DNA of 64,000 nucleotides from Clusia tigrina (GCA_920105625.2 OV050032.1:101292542-101356541), one strand, 5' to 3'; positions 40,137 to 53,985 are shown, counted from the stretch's first letter. Notes: generated by a model not told the origin, from the letters alone. A program made the numbers and translations.

Positions 40137-40724
40137 TTGCATCATACAATTGCTTGTAACTTTATACTGGAGCGTCATAAAACCTTGAAATTTTGTAACA
40201 ATAAAGAACTCGAGCATCTTGTCAATTTAAGCCATCGCTCAAAGCTGTGCTACCCTTGAGTCCCAAATCAAACACTGATAAAACTTCAAACGTCCTTAAC
40301 TTCTTTACGGTACGTCCTACACCTCTCAAAGTTTGCAACATACAAATGCTTGTAACTTTTTACTGGAGCGTCATAAAACCTTGAAATTTTGTAACAATAA
40401 AGTACTCGAGCCTCTTGTCAATTTAAACTATCGCTCAAAGCTATGCTACCCTTGAGTCCCAAATCAAACACTGATAAAACTTCAAATGGCCCTAACTTCT
40501 ATACGGTACGTCCTACACCTATCAAAGTTTGCAACATACAATTGCTTGTAACTTTATACTGGAGCGTCATAAAACCTTGAAATTTTGTAACAATAAAGAA
40601 CTCGAGCATCTTGTCAATTTAAGCCATCGCTCAAAGCTATGCTACCCTAGAGTCCCAAATCAAACACTGATAAAACTTCAAGTGCCCCTAACTTCTTTAC
40701 GGTACGTCCTACACCTATCAAAGT
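40137..40724 (+). repeat. x, consensus, x/M triplet
   Basis: An x monomer is followed by a TTAAACTATC monomer and then by a monomer (40529) that begins as x (CAATTGC, CTTTATAC, GAACTCGAGCATC) and ends as M (CTAGAGTCCC, AAGTGCCCC). The last is a chimera that joins the x series to the next M-B-w-h-a cassette. 40137 has TTTGCATCATAC. Confidence 0.7.
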
Positions 40725-41507
40725 TGGCAACATTCAAATGCTTGTAACTTTTTACTGGAGCGTCATAAAACCTTGAAATTTTGTAACAATAAAGTACTCG
40801 AGCCTCTCGTCAATTTAAGCTATCGCTCAAAGCTATGCTACCCTAGAGTCCCAAATCAAACACTGATAAAACTTCAAACGCCCCTAACTTCTATACGGTA
40901 CGTCCTACACCTATCAAAGTTTGCAACATACAAATGCTTGTAACTTTTTACTGGAGCGTCATAAAACCTGAAATTTTGTAACAATAAATTACTCGAGCCT
41001 CTTGTCAATTTAAGCCATCGCTCAAAGCTATGCTACCCTAGAGTCCCAAATCAAACACTGATAAAACTTCAAGCGCCCCTAACTTCTTTACGGTACGTCC
41101 TACACCTATCAAAGTTGGCAACATTCAAATGCTTGTAACTTTTTACTGGAGCGTCATAAAACCTTGAAATTTTGTAACAATAAATTACTGGAGCCTCTTG
41201 TCAATTTAAGCTATCGCTCAAAGCTGTGCTGCCCTAGAGTCCCAAATCAAACACTAATAAAACTTCAAATGGCCCTAACTTCTATATGGTACGTCCTACA
41301 CCTATCAAAGTTTGCAACATACAATTGCTTGTAACTTTATACTGGAGCGTCATAAAACCTTGAAATTTTGTAACAATAAAGTACTCGAGCCTCTTGTCAA
41401 TTTAAACTATCGCTCAAAGCTATACTACCCTAGAGTCCCAAATCAAACACTGATAAAACTTCAAACGCCCCTAACTTCTATACGGTACGTCCTACACCTA
41501 TCAAAGT
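40529..41507 (+). repeat. x/M-B-w-h-a cassette, copy 4
   Basis: It matches 36023-37001 at +4,506 bp from inside its first monomer onward, and the match continues through gm, a, g and e to about 42487. The first monomer is the x/M chimera described separately. Confidence 0.85.
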
Positions 41508-44500
41508 TTGCAACATACAAATGCTTGTAACTTTTTACTGGAGCGTCATAAAACCTTGACATTTTGTAACAATAAAGTACTCGAGCCTCTTGTCAATTTA
41601 AGCTATCGCTCAAAACTATGCTACCCTAGAGTCCCAAATCAAACACTAATAAAACTTCAAATGGCCCTAACTTCTATATGGTACGTCCTACACCTATCAA
41701 AGTTTGCAACATACAATTGCTTGTAACTTTATACTGGAGCGTCATAAAACCTTGAAATTTTGTAACAATAAAGTACTCGAGCCTCTTGTCAATTTAAACT
41801 ATCGCTCAAAGCTATGCTACCCTAGAGTCCCAAATCAAACACTGATAAAACTTCAAACGCCCCTAACTTCTATACGGTACGTCCTACACCTATCAAAGTT
41901 TGCAACATACAAATGCTTGTAACTTTTTACTGGAGCGTCATAAAACCTTGACATTTTGTAACAATAAAGTACTCGAGCCTCTTGTCAATTTAAGCTATCG
42001 CTCAAAGCTATGCTACCCTAGAGTCCCAAATCAAACACTGATAAAACTTCAAACGCCCCTAACTTCTTTACGGTACGTCCTACACCTATCAAAGTTTGCA
42101 ACATACAAATGCTTGTAACTTTTTACTGGAGCGTCATAAAACCTTGAAATTTTGTAACAATAAAGTACTCGAGCCTCTTGTCAATTTAGGCGATCGCTCA
42201 AAGCTATGCTACCCTTGAGTCCCAAATCAAACACTGATAAAACTTCAAATGGCCCTAACTTCTATACGGTACGTCCTACACCTATCAAAGTTTGCAACAT
42301 ACAAATGCTTGTAACTTTTTACTGGAGCGTCATAAAACCTTGAAATTTTGTAACAATAAAGTACTCGAGCCTCTTGTCAATTTAAGCTATCGCTCAAAGC
42401 TATGCTACCCTAGAGTCCCAAATCAAACACTGATAAAACTTCAAATGGCCCTAACTTCTATACGGTATGTCCTACACCTATCAAAGTTTGCAACATACAA
42501 ATGCGTGTAACTTTTTACTGGAGCGTCATAAAACCTTGAAATTTTGTAACAATAAAGAACTCGAGCATCTTGTCAATTTAAGCCATCGCTCAAAGCTGTG
42601 CTACCCTTGAGTCCCAAATCAAACACTGATAAAACTTCAAACGCCCCTAACTTCTTTACGGTACGTCCTACACCTATCAAAGTTTGCAACATACAAATGC
42701 TTGTAACTTTTTACTGGAGCGTCATAAAACCTTGAAATTTTGTAGCAATAAAGTACTCGAGCCTCTTGTCAATTTAAGCTATCGCTCAAAGCTATGCTAC
42801 CCTAGAGTCCCAAATCAAACACTGATAAAACTTCAAACGCCCCTAACTTCTTTACGGTACGTCCTACACCTATCAAAGTTGGCAACATTCAAATGCTTGT
42901 AACTTTTTACTGGAGCGTCATAAAACCTTGAAATTTTGTAACAATAAAGTACTCGAGCCTCTTGTCAATTTAAGCTATCGCTCAAGGCTATGCTACCCTT
43001 GAGTCCCAAATCAAACACTGATAAAACTTCAAACGCCCCTAACTTCTTTACGGTACGTCCTACACCTATCAAAGTTTGCAACATACAAATGCTTGTCACT
43101 TTTTACTGGAGCGTCATAAAACCTTGAAATTTTGTAACAATAAAGTACTCGAGCCTCTTGTCAATTTAAGCCATCGCTCAAAGCTATGCTACCCTAGAGT
43201 CCCAAATCAAACACTGATAAAACTTCAAGTGCCCCTAACTTCTTTACGGTACGTCCTACACCTATCAAAGTTGGCAACATTCAAATGCTTGTAACTTTTT
43301 ACTGGAGCGTCATAAAACCTTGAAATTTTGTAACAATAAAGTACTCGAGCCTCTTGTCAATTTAAGCTATCGCTCAAAGCTATGCTACCCTAGAGTCCCA
43401 AATCAAACACTGATAAAACTTCAAACGCCCCTAACTTCTATACGGTACGTCCTACACCTATCAAAGTTTGCAACATACAAATGCTTGTAACTTTTTACTG
43501 GAGCGTCATAAAACCTGAAATTTTGTAACAATAAAGTACTCGAGCCTCTTGTCAATTTAAACTATCGCTCAAAGCTATGCTACCCTAGAGTCCCAAATCA
43601 AACACTGATAAAACTTCAAACGCCCCTAACTTCTATACGGTACGTCCTACACCTATCAAAGTTTGCAACATACAAATGCTTGTAACTTTTTACTGGAGCG
43701 TCATAAAACCTTGAAATTTTGTAACAATGAAGTACCCGAGCCTCTTGTCAATTTAAGCTATCGCTCAAAGCTATGCTACCCTAGAGTTCCAAATCAAACA
43801 CTGATAAAGCTTCAAACGTCCTTAACTTCTTTACGGTACGTCCTACACCTCTCAAAGTTTGCAACATACAAATGCTTGTAACTTTTTACTGGGGCGTCAT
43901 AAAACCTTGAAATTTTGTAACAATAAAGTACTCGAGCCTCTTGTCAATTTAAACTATCGCTCAAAGCTATGCTACCCTTGAGTCCCAAATCAAACACTGA
44001 TAAAACTTCAAATGGCCCTAACTTCTATACGGTACGTCCTACACCTATCAAAGTTTGCAACATACAATTGCTTGTAACTTTATACTGGAGCGTCATAAAA
44101 CCTTGAAATTTTGTAACAATAAAGAACTCGAGCATCTTGTCAATTTAAGCCACCGCTCAAAGCTGTGCTACCCTTGAGTCCCAAATCAAACACTGATAAA
44201 ACTTCAAACGCCCCTAACTTCTTTACGGTACGTCCTACACCTATCAAAGTTTGCAACATACAAATGCTTGTAACTTTTTACTGGAGCGTCATAAAACCTT
44301 GAAATTTTGTAGCAATAAAGTACTCGAGCCTCTTGTCAATTTAAGCTATCGCTCAAAGCTATGCTACCCTAGAGTCCCAAATCAAACACTGATAAAACTT
44401 CAAACGCCCCTAACTTCTTTACGGTACGTCCTACACCTATCAAAGTTGGCAACATTCAAATGCTTGTAACTTTTTACTGGAGCGTCATAAAACCTTGAAA

Positions 44501-44642
44501 TTTTGTAACAATAAAGTACTCGAGCCTCTTGTCAATTTAAGCTATCGCTCAAGGCTATGCTACCCTTGAGTCCCAAATCAAACACTGATAAAACTTCAAA
44601 CGCCCCTAACTTCTTTACGGTACGTCCTACACCTATCAAAGT

Positions 44643-47581
44643 TTGCAACATTCAAATGCTTGTAACTTTTTACTGGAGCGTCATAAAACCTTGAAATTTG
44701 GTAACAATAAATTACTGGAGCCTCTTGTCAATTTAAGCTATCGCTCAAAGCTATGCTACCCTAGAGTCCCAAATCAAACACTAATAAAACTTCAAATGGC
44801 CCTAACTTCTATATGGTACGTCCTACACCTATCAAAGTTTGCAACATACAATTGCTTGTAACTTTATACTGGAGCGTCATAAAACCTTGAAATTTTGTAA
44901 CAATAAAGTACTCGAGCCTCTTGTCAATTTAAACTATCGCTCAAAGCTATGCTACCCTAGAGTCCCAAATCAAACACTGATAAAACTTCAAACGCCCCTA
45001 ACTTCTATACGGTACGTCCTACACCTATCAAAGTTTGCAACATACAAATGCTTGTAACTTTTTACTGGAGCGTCATAAAACCTTGACATTTTGTAACAAT
45101 AAAGTACTCGAGCCTCTTGTCAATTTAAGCTATCGCTCAAAGCTATGCTACCCTAGAGTCCCAAATCAAACACTAATAAAACTTCAAATGGCCCTAACTT
45201 CTATATGGTACGTCCTAAACTTATCAAAGTTTGCAACATACAATTGCTTGTAACTTTATACTGGAGCGTCATAAAACCTTGAAATTTTGTAACAATAAAG
45301 TACTCGAGCCTCTTGTCAATTTAAACTATCGCTCAAAGCTATGCTACCCTAGAGTCCCAAATCAAACACTGATAAAACTTCAAACGCCCCTAACTTCTAT
45401 ACGGTACGTCCTACACCTATCAAAGTTTGCAACATACAAATGCTTGTAACTTTTTACTGGAGCGTCATAAAACCTTGACATTTTGTAACAATAAAGTACT
45501 CGAGCCTCTTGTCAATTTAAGCTATCGCTCAAAGCTATACTACCCTAGAGTCCCAAATCAAACACTGATAAAACTTCAAACGCCCCTAACTTCTTTACGG
45601 TACGTCCTACACCTATCAAAGTTTGCAACATACAAATGCTTGTAACTTTTTACTGGAGCGTCATAAAACCTTGAAATTTTGTAACAATAAAGTACTCGAG
45701 CCTCTTGTCAATTTAGGCGATCGCTCAAAGCTATGCTACCCTTGAGTCCCAAATCAAACACTGATAAAACTTCAAATGGCCCTAACTTCTATACGGTACG
45801 TCCTACACCTATCAAAGTTTGCAACATACAAATGCTTGTAACTTTTTACTGGAGCGTCATAAAACCTTGAAATTTTGTAACAATAAAGTACTCGAGCCTC
45901 TTGTCAATTTAAGCTATCGCTCAAAGCTATGCTACCCTAGAGTCCCAAATCAAACACTGATAAAACTTCAAATGGCCCTAACTTCTATACGGTACGTCCT
46001 ACACCTATCAAAGTTTGCAACATACAAATGCTTGTAACTTTTTACTGGAGCGTCATAAAACCTTGAAATTTTGTAACAATGAAGTACCCGAGGCTCTTGT
46101 CAATTTAAGCTATCGCTCAAAACTATGCTACCCTAGAGTTCCAAATCAAACACTGATAAAACTTCAAACGCCCCTAACTTCTTTACGGTACGTAATACAC
46201 CTATCAAAGTTTGCAACATACAAATGTATGTAACTTTTTACTGGAGCGTCATAAAACCTTGAAATTTTGTAACAAGAAAGTACTCGAGCCTCTTGTCAAT
46301 TTAAGCTATCGCTCAAAGCTATGCTACCCTAGAGTCCCAAATCAAACACTGATAAAACTTCAAACGCCCCTAACTTCTTTACAGTATGTAATACACCTAT
46401 CAAAGTTTGCAACATACAAATGCTTGTAACTTTTTACTGGAGCGTCATAAAACCTTGAAATTTTGTAACAATAAAGTACTCGAGCCTCTTGTCAATTTAA
46501 GCCATCGCTCAAAGCTATGCTACCCTTGAGTCCCAAATCAAACACTGATAAAACTTCAAACGCCCTTAACTTCTTTACGGTACGTCCTACACCTCTCAAA
46601 GTTTGCAACATACAAATGCTTGTAACTTTTTACTGGAGCGTCATAAAACCTTGAAATTTTGTAACAATAAAGTACTCGAGCCTCTTGTCAATTTAAACTA
46701 TCGCTCAAAGCTATGCTACCCTAGAGTCCCAAATTAAACACTAATAAAACTTCAAATGGCCCTAACTTCTATACGGTACGTCCTACACCTATCAAAGTTT
46801 GCAACATACAATTGCTTGTAACTTTATACTGGAGCGGCATAAAACCTTGAAATTTTGTAACAATAAAGAACTCGAGCATCTTGTCAATTTAAGAAATTGC
46901 TCAAAGCTATGCTACCCTTGAGTCCCAAATCAAACACTGATAAAACTTCAAACGCCCCTAACTTCTTTACGGTACGTCCTACACTTATCAAAGTTTGCAA
47001 CATACAAATGCTTGTAACTTTTTACTGGAGCGTCATAAAACCTTGACATTTTGTAACAATAAAGTACTCGAGCCTCTTGTCAATTTAAGCTATCGCTCAA
47101 AGCTATGCTACCCTAGAGTCCCAAATCAAACACTGATAAAACTTCAAACGCCCCTAACTTCTTTACGGTACGTCCTACACCTATCAAAGTTGGCAACATA
47201 CAAATGCTTGTAACTTTTTACTGGAGCGTCCTAAACCTTGAAATTTTGTAACAATAAAGTACTCGAGCCTCTTGTCAATTTAAGCCATCGCTCAAAGCTA
47301 TGCTACCCTAGAGTCCCAAATCAAACACTGATAAAACTTCAAACGCCCCTAACTTCTATACGGTACGTCCTACACCTATCAAAGTTTGCAACATACAAAT
47401 GCATGTAACTTTTTACTGGAGCGTCATAAAATCTTGAAATTTTGTAACAATAAAGTACTCGAGCCTCTTGTCAATTTAAGCCATCGCTCAAAGATATGCT
47501 ACCCTAGAGTCCCAAATCAAACACTGATAAAACTTCAAACGCCCCTAACTTCTTTACGGTACGTCCTACACCTATCAAAGT
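44643..47581 (+). repeat. 15-monomer sub-unit, copy 1 (2,939 bp)
   Basis: The order is h (TTTGGTAAC, TTACTGGAG), a, gm (GTCCTAAACTTATC), a, g (GCTATACTACC), e, consensus, C, O, consensus, consensus, x with GCGGCAT, g, 195-bp monomer, and a monomer with AAATCTTG and AAAGATATGC. Each position is matched at +2,939 bp in the next copy, including private changes. Confidence 0.88.
47191..47385 (+). repeat. 195-bp monomer (one A lost)
   Basis: It reads GCGTCCTAAACCTTG where its partner at 50130 has GCGTCCTAAAACCGTG. The loss is confined to copy 1, so it arose after the 15-monomer duplication or was corrected in the other copy. Confidence 0.85.
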
Positions 47582-50521
47582 TTGCAACATTCAAATGCTT
47601 GTAACTTTTTACTGGAGCGTCATAAAACCTTGAAATTTGGTAACAATAAATTACTGGAGCCTCTTGTCAATTTAAGCTATCGCTCAAAGCTATGCTACCC
47701 TAGAGTCCCAAATCAAACACTAATAAAACTTCAAATGGCCCTAACTTCTATATGGTACGTCCTACACCTATCAAAGTTTGCAACATACAATTGCTTGTAA
47801 CTTTTTACTGGAGCGTCATAAAACCTTGAAATTTTGTAACAATAAAGTACTCGAGCCTCTTGTCAATTTAAACTATCGCTCAAAGCTATGCTACCCTAGA
47901 GTCCCAAATCAAACACTGATAAAACTTCAAACGCCCCTAACTTCTATACGGTACGTCCTACACCTATCAAAGTTTGCAACATACAAATGCTTGTAACTTT
48001 TTACTGGAGCGTCATAAAACCTTGACATTTTGTAACAATAAAGTACTCGAGCCTCTTGTCAATTTAAACTATCGCTCAAAGCTATGCTACCCTAGAGTCC
48101 CAAATCAAACACTAATAAAACTTCAAATGGCCCTAACTTCTATATGGTACGTCCTAAACTTATCAAAGTTTGCAACATGCAATTGCTTGTAACTTTATAC
48201 TGGAGCGTCATAAAACCTTGAAATTTTGTAACAATAAAGTACTCGAGCCTCTTGTCAATTTAAACTATCGCTCAAAGCTATGCTACCCTAGAGTCCCAAA
48301 TCAAACACTGATAAAACTTCAAACGCCCCTAACTTCTATACGGTACGTCCTACACCTATCAAAGTTTGCAACATACAAATGCTTGTAACTTTTTACTGGA
48401 GCGTCATAAAACCTTGACATTTTGTAACAATAAAGTACCCGAGCCTCTTGTCAATTTAAGCTATCGCTCAAAGCTATACTACCCTAGAGTCCCAAATCAA
48501 ACACTGATAAAACTTCAAACGCCCCTAACTTCTTTACGGTACGTCCTACACCTATCAAAGTTTGCAACATACAAATGCTTGTAACTTTTTACTGGAGCGT
48601 CATAAAACCTTGAAATTTTGTAACAATAAAGTACTCGAGCCTCTTGTCAATTTAGGCGATCGCTCAAAGCTATGCTACCCTTGAGTCCCAAATCAAACAC
48701 TGATAAAACTTCAAATGGCCCTAACTTCTATACGGTACGTCCTACACCTATCAAAGTTTGCAACATACAAATGCTTGTAACTTTTTACTGGAGCGTCATA
48801 AAACCTTGAAATTTTGTAACAATAAAGTACTCGAGCCTCTTGTCAATTTAAGCTATCGCTCAAAGCTATGCTACCCTAGAGTCCCAAATCAAACACTGAT
48901 AAAACTTCAAATGGCCCTAACTTCTATACGGTACGTCCTACACCTATCAAAGTTTGCAACATACAAATGCTTGTAACTTTTTACTGGAGCGTCATAAAAC
49001 CTTGAAATTTTGTAACAATGAAGTACCCGAGGCTCTTGTCAATTTAAGCTATCGCTCAAAACTATGCTACCCTAGAGTTCCAAATCAAACACTGATAAAA
49101 CTTCAAACGCCCCTAACTTCTTTACGGTACGTAATACACCTATCAAAGTTTGCAACATACAAATGTATGTAACTTTTTACTGGAGCGTCATAAAACCTTG
49201 AAATTTTGTAACAAGAAAGTACTCGAGCCTCTTGTCAATTTAAGCTATCGCTCAAAGCTATGCTACCCTAGAGTCCCAAATCAAACACTGATAAAACTTC
49301 AAACGCCCCTAACTTCTTTACAGTATGTAATACACCTATCAAAGTTTGCAACATACAAATGCTTGTAACTTTTTACTGGAGCGTCATAAAACCTTGAAAT
49401 TTTGTAACAATAAAATACTCGAGCCTCTTGTCAATTTAAGCCATCGCTCAAAGCTATGCTACCCTTGAGTCCCAAATCAAACACTGATAAAACTTCAAAC
49501 GTCCTTAACTTCTTTACGGTACGTCCTACACCTCTCAAAGTTTGCAACATACAAATGCTTGTAACTTTTTACTGGAGCGTCATAAAACCTTGAAATTTTG
49601 TAACAATAAAGTACTCGAGCCTCTTGTCAATTTAAACTATCGCTCAAAGCTATGCTACCCTAGAGTCCCAAATTAAACACTAATAAAACTTCAAATGGCC
49701 CTAACTTCTATACGGTACGTCCTACACCTATCAAAGTTTGCAACATACAATTGCTTGTAACTTTATACTGGAGCGGCATAAAACCTTGAAATTTTGTAAC
49801 AATAAAGAACTCGAGCATCTTGTCAATTTAAGCCATTGCTCAAAGCTATGCTACCCTTGAGTCCCAAATCAAACACTGATAAAACTTCAAACGCCCCTAA
49901 CTTCTTTACGGTACGTCCTACACTTATCAAAGTTTGCAACATACAAATGCTTGTAACTTTTTACTGGAGCGTCATAAAACCTTGACATTTTGTAACAATA
50001 AAGTACTCGAGCCTCTTGTCAATTTAAGCTATCGCTCAAAGCTATGCTACCCTAGAGTCCCAAATCAAACACTGATAAAACTTCAAACGCCCCTAACTTC
50101 TTTACGGTACGTCCTACACCTATCAAAGTTGGCAACATACAAATGCTTGTAACTTTTTACTGGAGCGTCCTAAAACCGTGAAATTTTGTAACAATAAAGT
50201 ACTCGAGCCTCTTGTCAATTTAAGCCATCGCTCAAAGCTATGCTACCCTAGAGTCCCAAATCAAACACTGATAAAACTTCAAACGCCCCTAACTTCTATA
50301 CGGTACGTCCTACACCTATCAAAGTTTGCAACATACAAATGCATGTAACTTTTTACTGGAGCGTCATAAAATCTTGAAATTTTGTAACAATAAAGTACTC
50401 GAGCCTCTTGTCAATTTAAGCCATCGCTCAAAGATATGCTACCCTAGAGTCCCAAATCAAAAACTGATAAAACTTCAAGCGCCCATAACTTCTTTACGGT
50501 ACGTCCTACACCTATCAAAGT
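47582..50521 (+). repeat. 15-monomer sub-unit, copy 2 (2,940 bp)
   Basis: Tandem partner of 44643-47581. Differences I noticed include TTTTTAC for TTTATAC in the first a monomer (47778), TTAAACTATC in gm (47974) and AACATGCAATTGC in 48170. It lacks the one-base loss of 47191. Confidence 0.88.
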
Positions 50522-51305
50522 TGGCAACATTCAAATGCTTGTAACTTTTTACTGGAGCGTCATAAAACCTTGAAATTTTGTAACAATAAAGTACTCGAGC
50601 CTCTTGTCAATTTAAGCTATCGCTCAAAGCTATGCTACCCTAGATTCCCAAATCAAACACTGATAAAACTTCAAACGCCCCTAACTTCTATACGGTACGT
50701 CCTACACCTATCAAAGTTTGCAACATACAAATGCATGTAACTTTTTACTGGAGCGTCATAAAACCTTGACATTTTGTAACAATAAAGTACTCGAGCCTCT
50801 TGTCAATTTAAGCTATCGCTCAAAGCTATGCTACCCTAGAGTCCCAAATCAAACACTAATAAAACTTCAAATGGCCCTAACTTCTATATGGTACGTCCTA
50901 CACCTATCAAAGTTTGCAACATACAATTGCTTGTAACTTTATACTGGAGCGTCATAAAACCTTGAAATTTTGTAACAATAAAGTACTCGAGCCTCTTGTC
51001 AATTTAAACTATCGCTCAAAGCTATGCTACCCTAGAGTCCCAAATCAAACACTGATAAAACTTCAAACGCCCCTAACTTCTATACGGTACGTCCTACACC
51101 TATCAAAGTTTGCAACATACAAATGCTTGTAACTTTTTACTGGAGCGTCATAAAACCTTGACATTTTGTAACAATAAAGTACTCGAGCCTCTTGTCAATT
51201 TAAGCTATCGCTCAAAGCTATGCTACCCTAGAGTCCCACATCAAACACTGATAAAACTTCAAACGCCCCTAACTTCTTTACGGTACGTCCTACACCTATC
51301 AAAGT

Positions 51306-51697
51306 TTGCAACATACAAATGCTTGTAACTTTTTACTGGAGCGTCATAAAACCTTGAAATTGTGTAACAATAAAGTACTCGAGCCTCTTGTCAATTTAGG
51401 CGATCGCTCAAAGCTATGCTACCCTAGAGTCCCAAATCAAACACTGATAAAACTTCAAACGCCCCTAACTTCTTTACGGTACGTCCTACACCTATCAAAG
51501 TTTGCAACATACAAATGCTTGTAACTTTTTACTGGAGCGTCATAAAACCTTGAAATTTTGTAACAATAAAGTATTCGAGCCTCTTGTCAATTTAGGCGAT
51601 CGCTCAAAGCTATGCTACCCTTGAGTCCCAAATCAAACACTGATAAAACTTCAAATGGCCCTAACTTCTATACGGTACGTCCTACACCTATCAAAGT
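51306..51697 (+). repeat. Two adjacent e monomers
   Basis: GCGATCGC occurs in both 51306 and 51502. This is the only place in the window where the e type is doubled. The first has GAAATTGTG and CTAGAG with CGCCCC. The second has GTATTCGAG and the usual CCTTGAG with AATGGCC. Confidence 0.85.
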
Positions 51698-52285
51698 TTG
51701 CAACATACAAATGCTTGTAACTTTTTACTGGAGCGTCATAAAACCTTGAAATTTTGTAACAATAAAGTACTCGAGCCTCTTGTCAATTTAAGCTATCGCT
51801 CAAAGCTATGCTACCCTAGAGTCCCAAATCAAACACTGATAAAACTTCAAATGGCCCTAGCTTCTATACGGTACGTCCTACACCTATCAAAGTTTGCAAC
51901 ATACAAATGCTTGTAACTTTTTACTGGAGCGTCATAAAACCTTGAAATTTTGTAACAATGAAGTACCCGAGGCTCTTGTCAATTTAAGCTATCGCTCAAA
52001 ACTATGCTACCCTAGAGACCCAAATCAAACACTGATAAAACTTCCAACGCCCCTAACTTCTTTACGGTACGTCCTACACCTATCAAAGTTTGCAACATAC
52101 AAATGCTTGTAACTTTTTACTGGAGCGTCATAAAACCTTGAAATTTTGTAACAATAAAGTACTCGAGCCTCTTGTCAATTTAAACTATCGCTCAAAGCTA
52201 TGCTACCCTAGAGTCCCAAATCAAACACTGATAAAACTTTAAACGCCCCTAACTTCTTTCCGGTACGTCCTACACCTATCAAAGT

Positions 52286-53789
52286 TGGCAACATACAAAT
52301 GCTTGTAACTTTTTACTGGAGCGTCCTAAAACCTTGAAATTTTGTAACAATAAAGTACTCGAGCCTCTTGTCAATTTAAGCCATCGCTCAAAGCTATGCT
52401 ACCCTAGAGTCCCAAATCAAACACTGATAAAACTTCAAGCGCCGCTAACTTCTTTACGGTACGTCCTACACCTATCAAAGTTGGCAACATTCAAATGCTT
52501 GTAACTTTTTACTGGAGCGTCATAAAACCTTGAAATTTTGTAACAATAAAGTACTCGAGCCTCTTGTCAATTTAAGCTATCGCTCAAAGCTATGCTACCC
52601 TAGATTCCCAAATCAAACACTTATAAAACTTCAAACGCCCCTAACTTCTATACGGTACGTCCTACACCTATCAAAGTTGGCAACATACAAATGCTTGTAA
52701 CTTTTTACTGGAGCGTCCTAAAACCTTGAAATTTTGTAACAATAAAGTACCCGAGCCTCTTGTCAATTTAAGCCATCGCTCAAAGCTATGCTGCCCTAGA
52801 GTCCCAAATCAAACACTGATAGAACTTCAAACGCCCCTAACTTCTATACGGTACGTCCTACACCTATCAAAGTTGGCAACTTTCAAATTCTTGTAACTTT
52901 TTACTGGAGCGTCATAAAACCTTGAAATTTTGTAACAATAAAGTACCCGAGCCTCTTGTCAATTTAAGCTATCACTCAAAACTATGCTACCCTAGAGTCC
53001 CAAATCAAACACTGATAAAACTTCAAATGGCCCTAACTTCTTTACGGTACGTCCTACACCTATCAAAGTTTGCAACATACAAATGCTTGTAACTTTTTAC
53101 TGGAGCGTCATAAAACCTTGAAATTTTGTAACAATGAACTACCCGAGCCGCTTGTCAATTTAAGCTATCGCTCAAAACTATGCTACCCTAGAGTCCCAAA
53201 TCAAACACTGATAAAACTTCAAATGGCCCTAACTTCTATACGGTACGTCCTACACCTATCAAAGTTTGTAACATACAAATGCTTGTAACTTTTTACTGGA
53301 GCGTCATAAAACCTTGAAATTTTGTAACAATGAAGTACCCGAGCCTCTTGTCAATTTAAGCTATCGCTCAAAACTATGCTACCCTAGAGTCCCAAATCAA
53401 AGACTGATAAAACTTCAAACGCCCCTAACTTCTTTACGGTACGTCCTACACCTATCAAAGTTTGCAACATACAAATGCTTGTAACTTTTTACTGGAGCGT
53501 CATAAAACCTTGAAATTTTGTAACAATGAAGTACCCGATTCTCTTGTCAATTTAAGCTATTAAGCTCTTGTCAATTTAAGCTATCTATATATTTAGCAAC
53601 ATACAAATGCTTGTAACTTTTTACTGGAGCGTCATAAAACCTTGAAATTTTGTAACAATGAAGTACCCGAGGCTCTTGTCAATTTAAGCTATCGCTCAAA
53701 ACTATGCTACCCTATAGACCCAAATCAAACACTGATAAAACTTCCAACGCCCCTAACTTCTTTACGGTACGTCCTACACCTATCAAAGT
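52286..53789 (+). repeat. 1,504-bp block with a 132-bp monomer, copy 1
   Basis: This eight-monomer block is repeated at 53986-55489 (+1,700 bp), with one P monomer (53790) between. Shared rare features are AACTTTCAAAT, GATAGAACTTC, ATCACTCAAAAC, GAACTACCCGAGCCGC, TTTGTAACATAC and the 132-bp monomer. Confidence 0.85.
53462..53593 (+). repeat. 132-bp rearranged monomer, copy 1
   Basis: It is normal to about offset 76, then reads CCCGATTCTCTTGTC. It contains CTCTTGTCAATTTAAGCTAT twice with a 24-bp step (the second inside TTAAGCTCTTGTC), then CTATCTATATATTTAGCAAC. The second half of the monomer (CGCTC through CAAAG) is missing. The net loss is 64 bp, with a short local duplication and a TA-rich joint. 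Confidence 0.92.
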
Positions 53790-53985
53790 TTGCAACATAC
53801 AAATGCTTGTAACTTTTTACTGGAGCGTCATAAAACCTTGCAATTTTGTAACAATGAACTACCCGAGCCGCTTGTCAATTTAAGCTATCGCTCAAAACTA
53901 TGCTACCCTAGAGTCCCAAATCAAACACTGATAAAACTTCAAACGCCCCTAACTTCTTTACAGTATGTAATACACCTATCAAAGT

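Larger units (their letters stand above)
20351..43467 (+). repeat. Zone III: cassettes built on w-h-a and g-e
   Basis: Nine w-h-a trimers occur here. Six are preceded by a B monomer, and before that by an M (AAGTGCCCC) or C monomer, giving a 979-bp five-monomer cassette. After the trimer come zero or one gm-a dimers, then g, then e with GCGATCGC, then consensus monomers with AATGGCC, then C. Cassette starts are at 20743, 25053, 27012, 33084, 36023 and 40529. The spacing is irregular, so this is a mosaic rather than a strict higher-order repeat. Confidence 0.7.
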
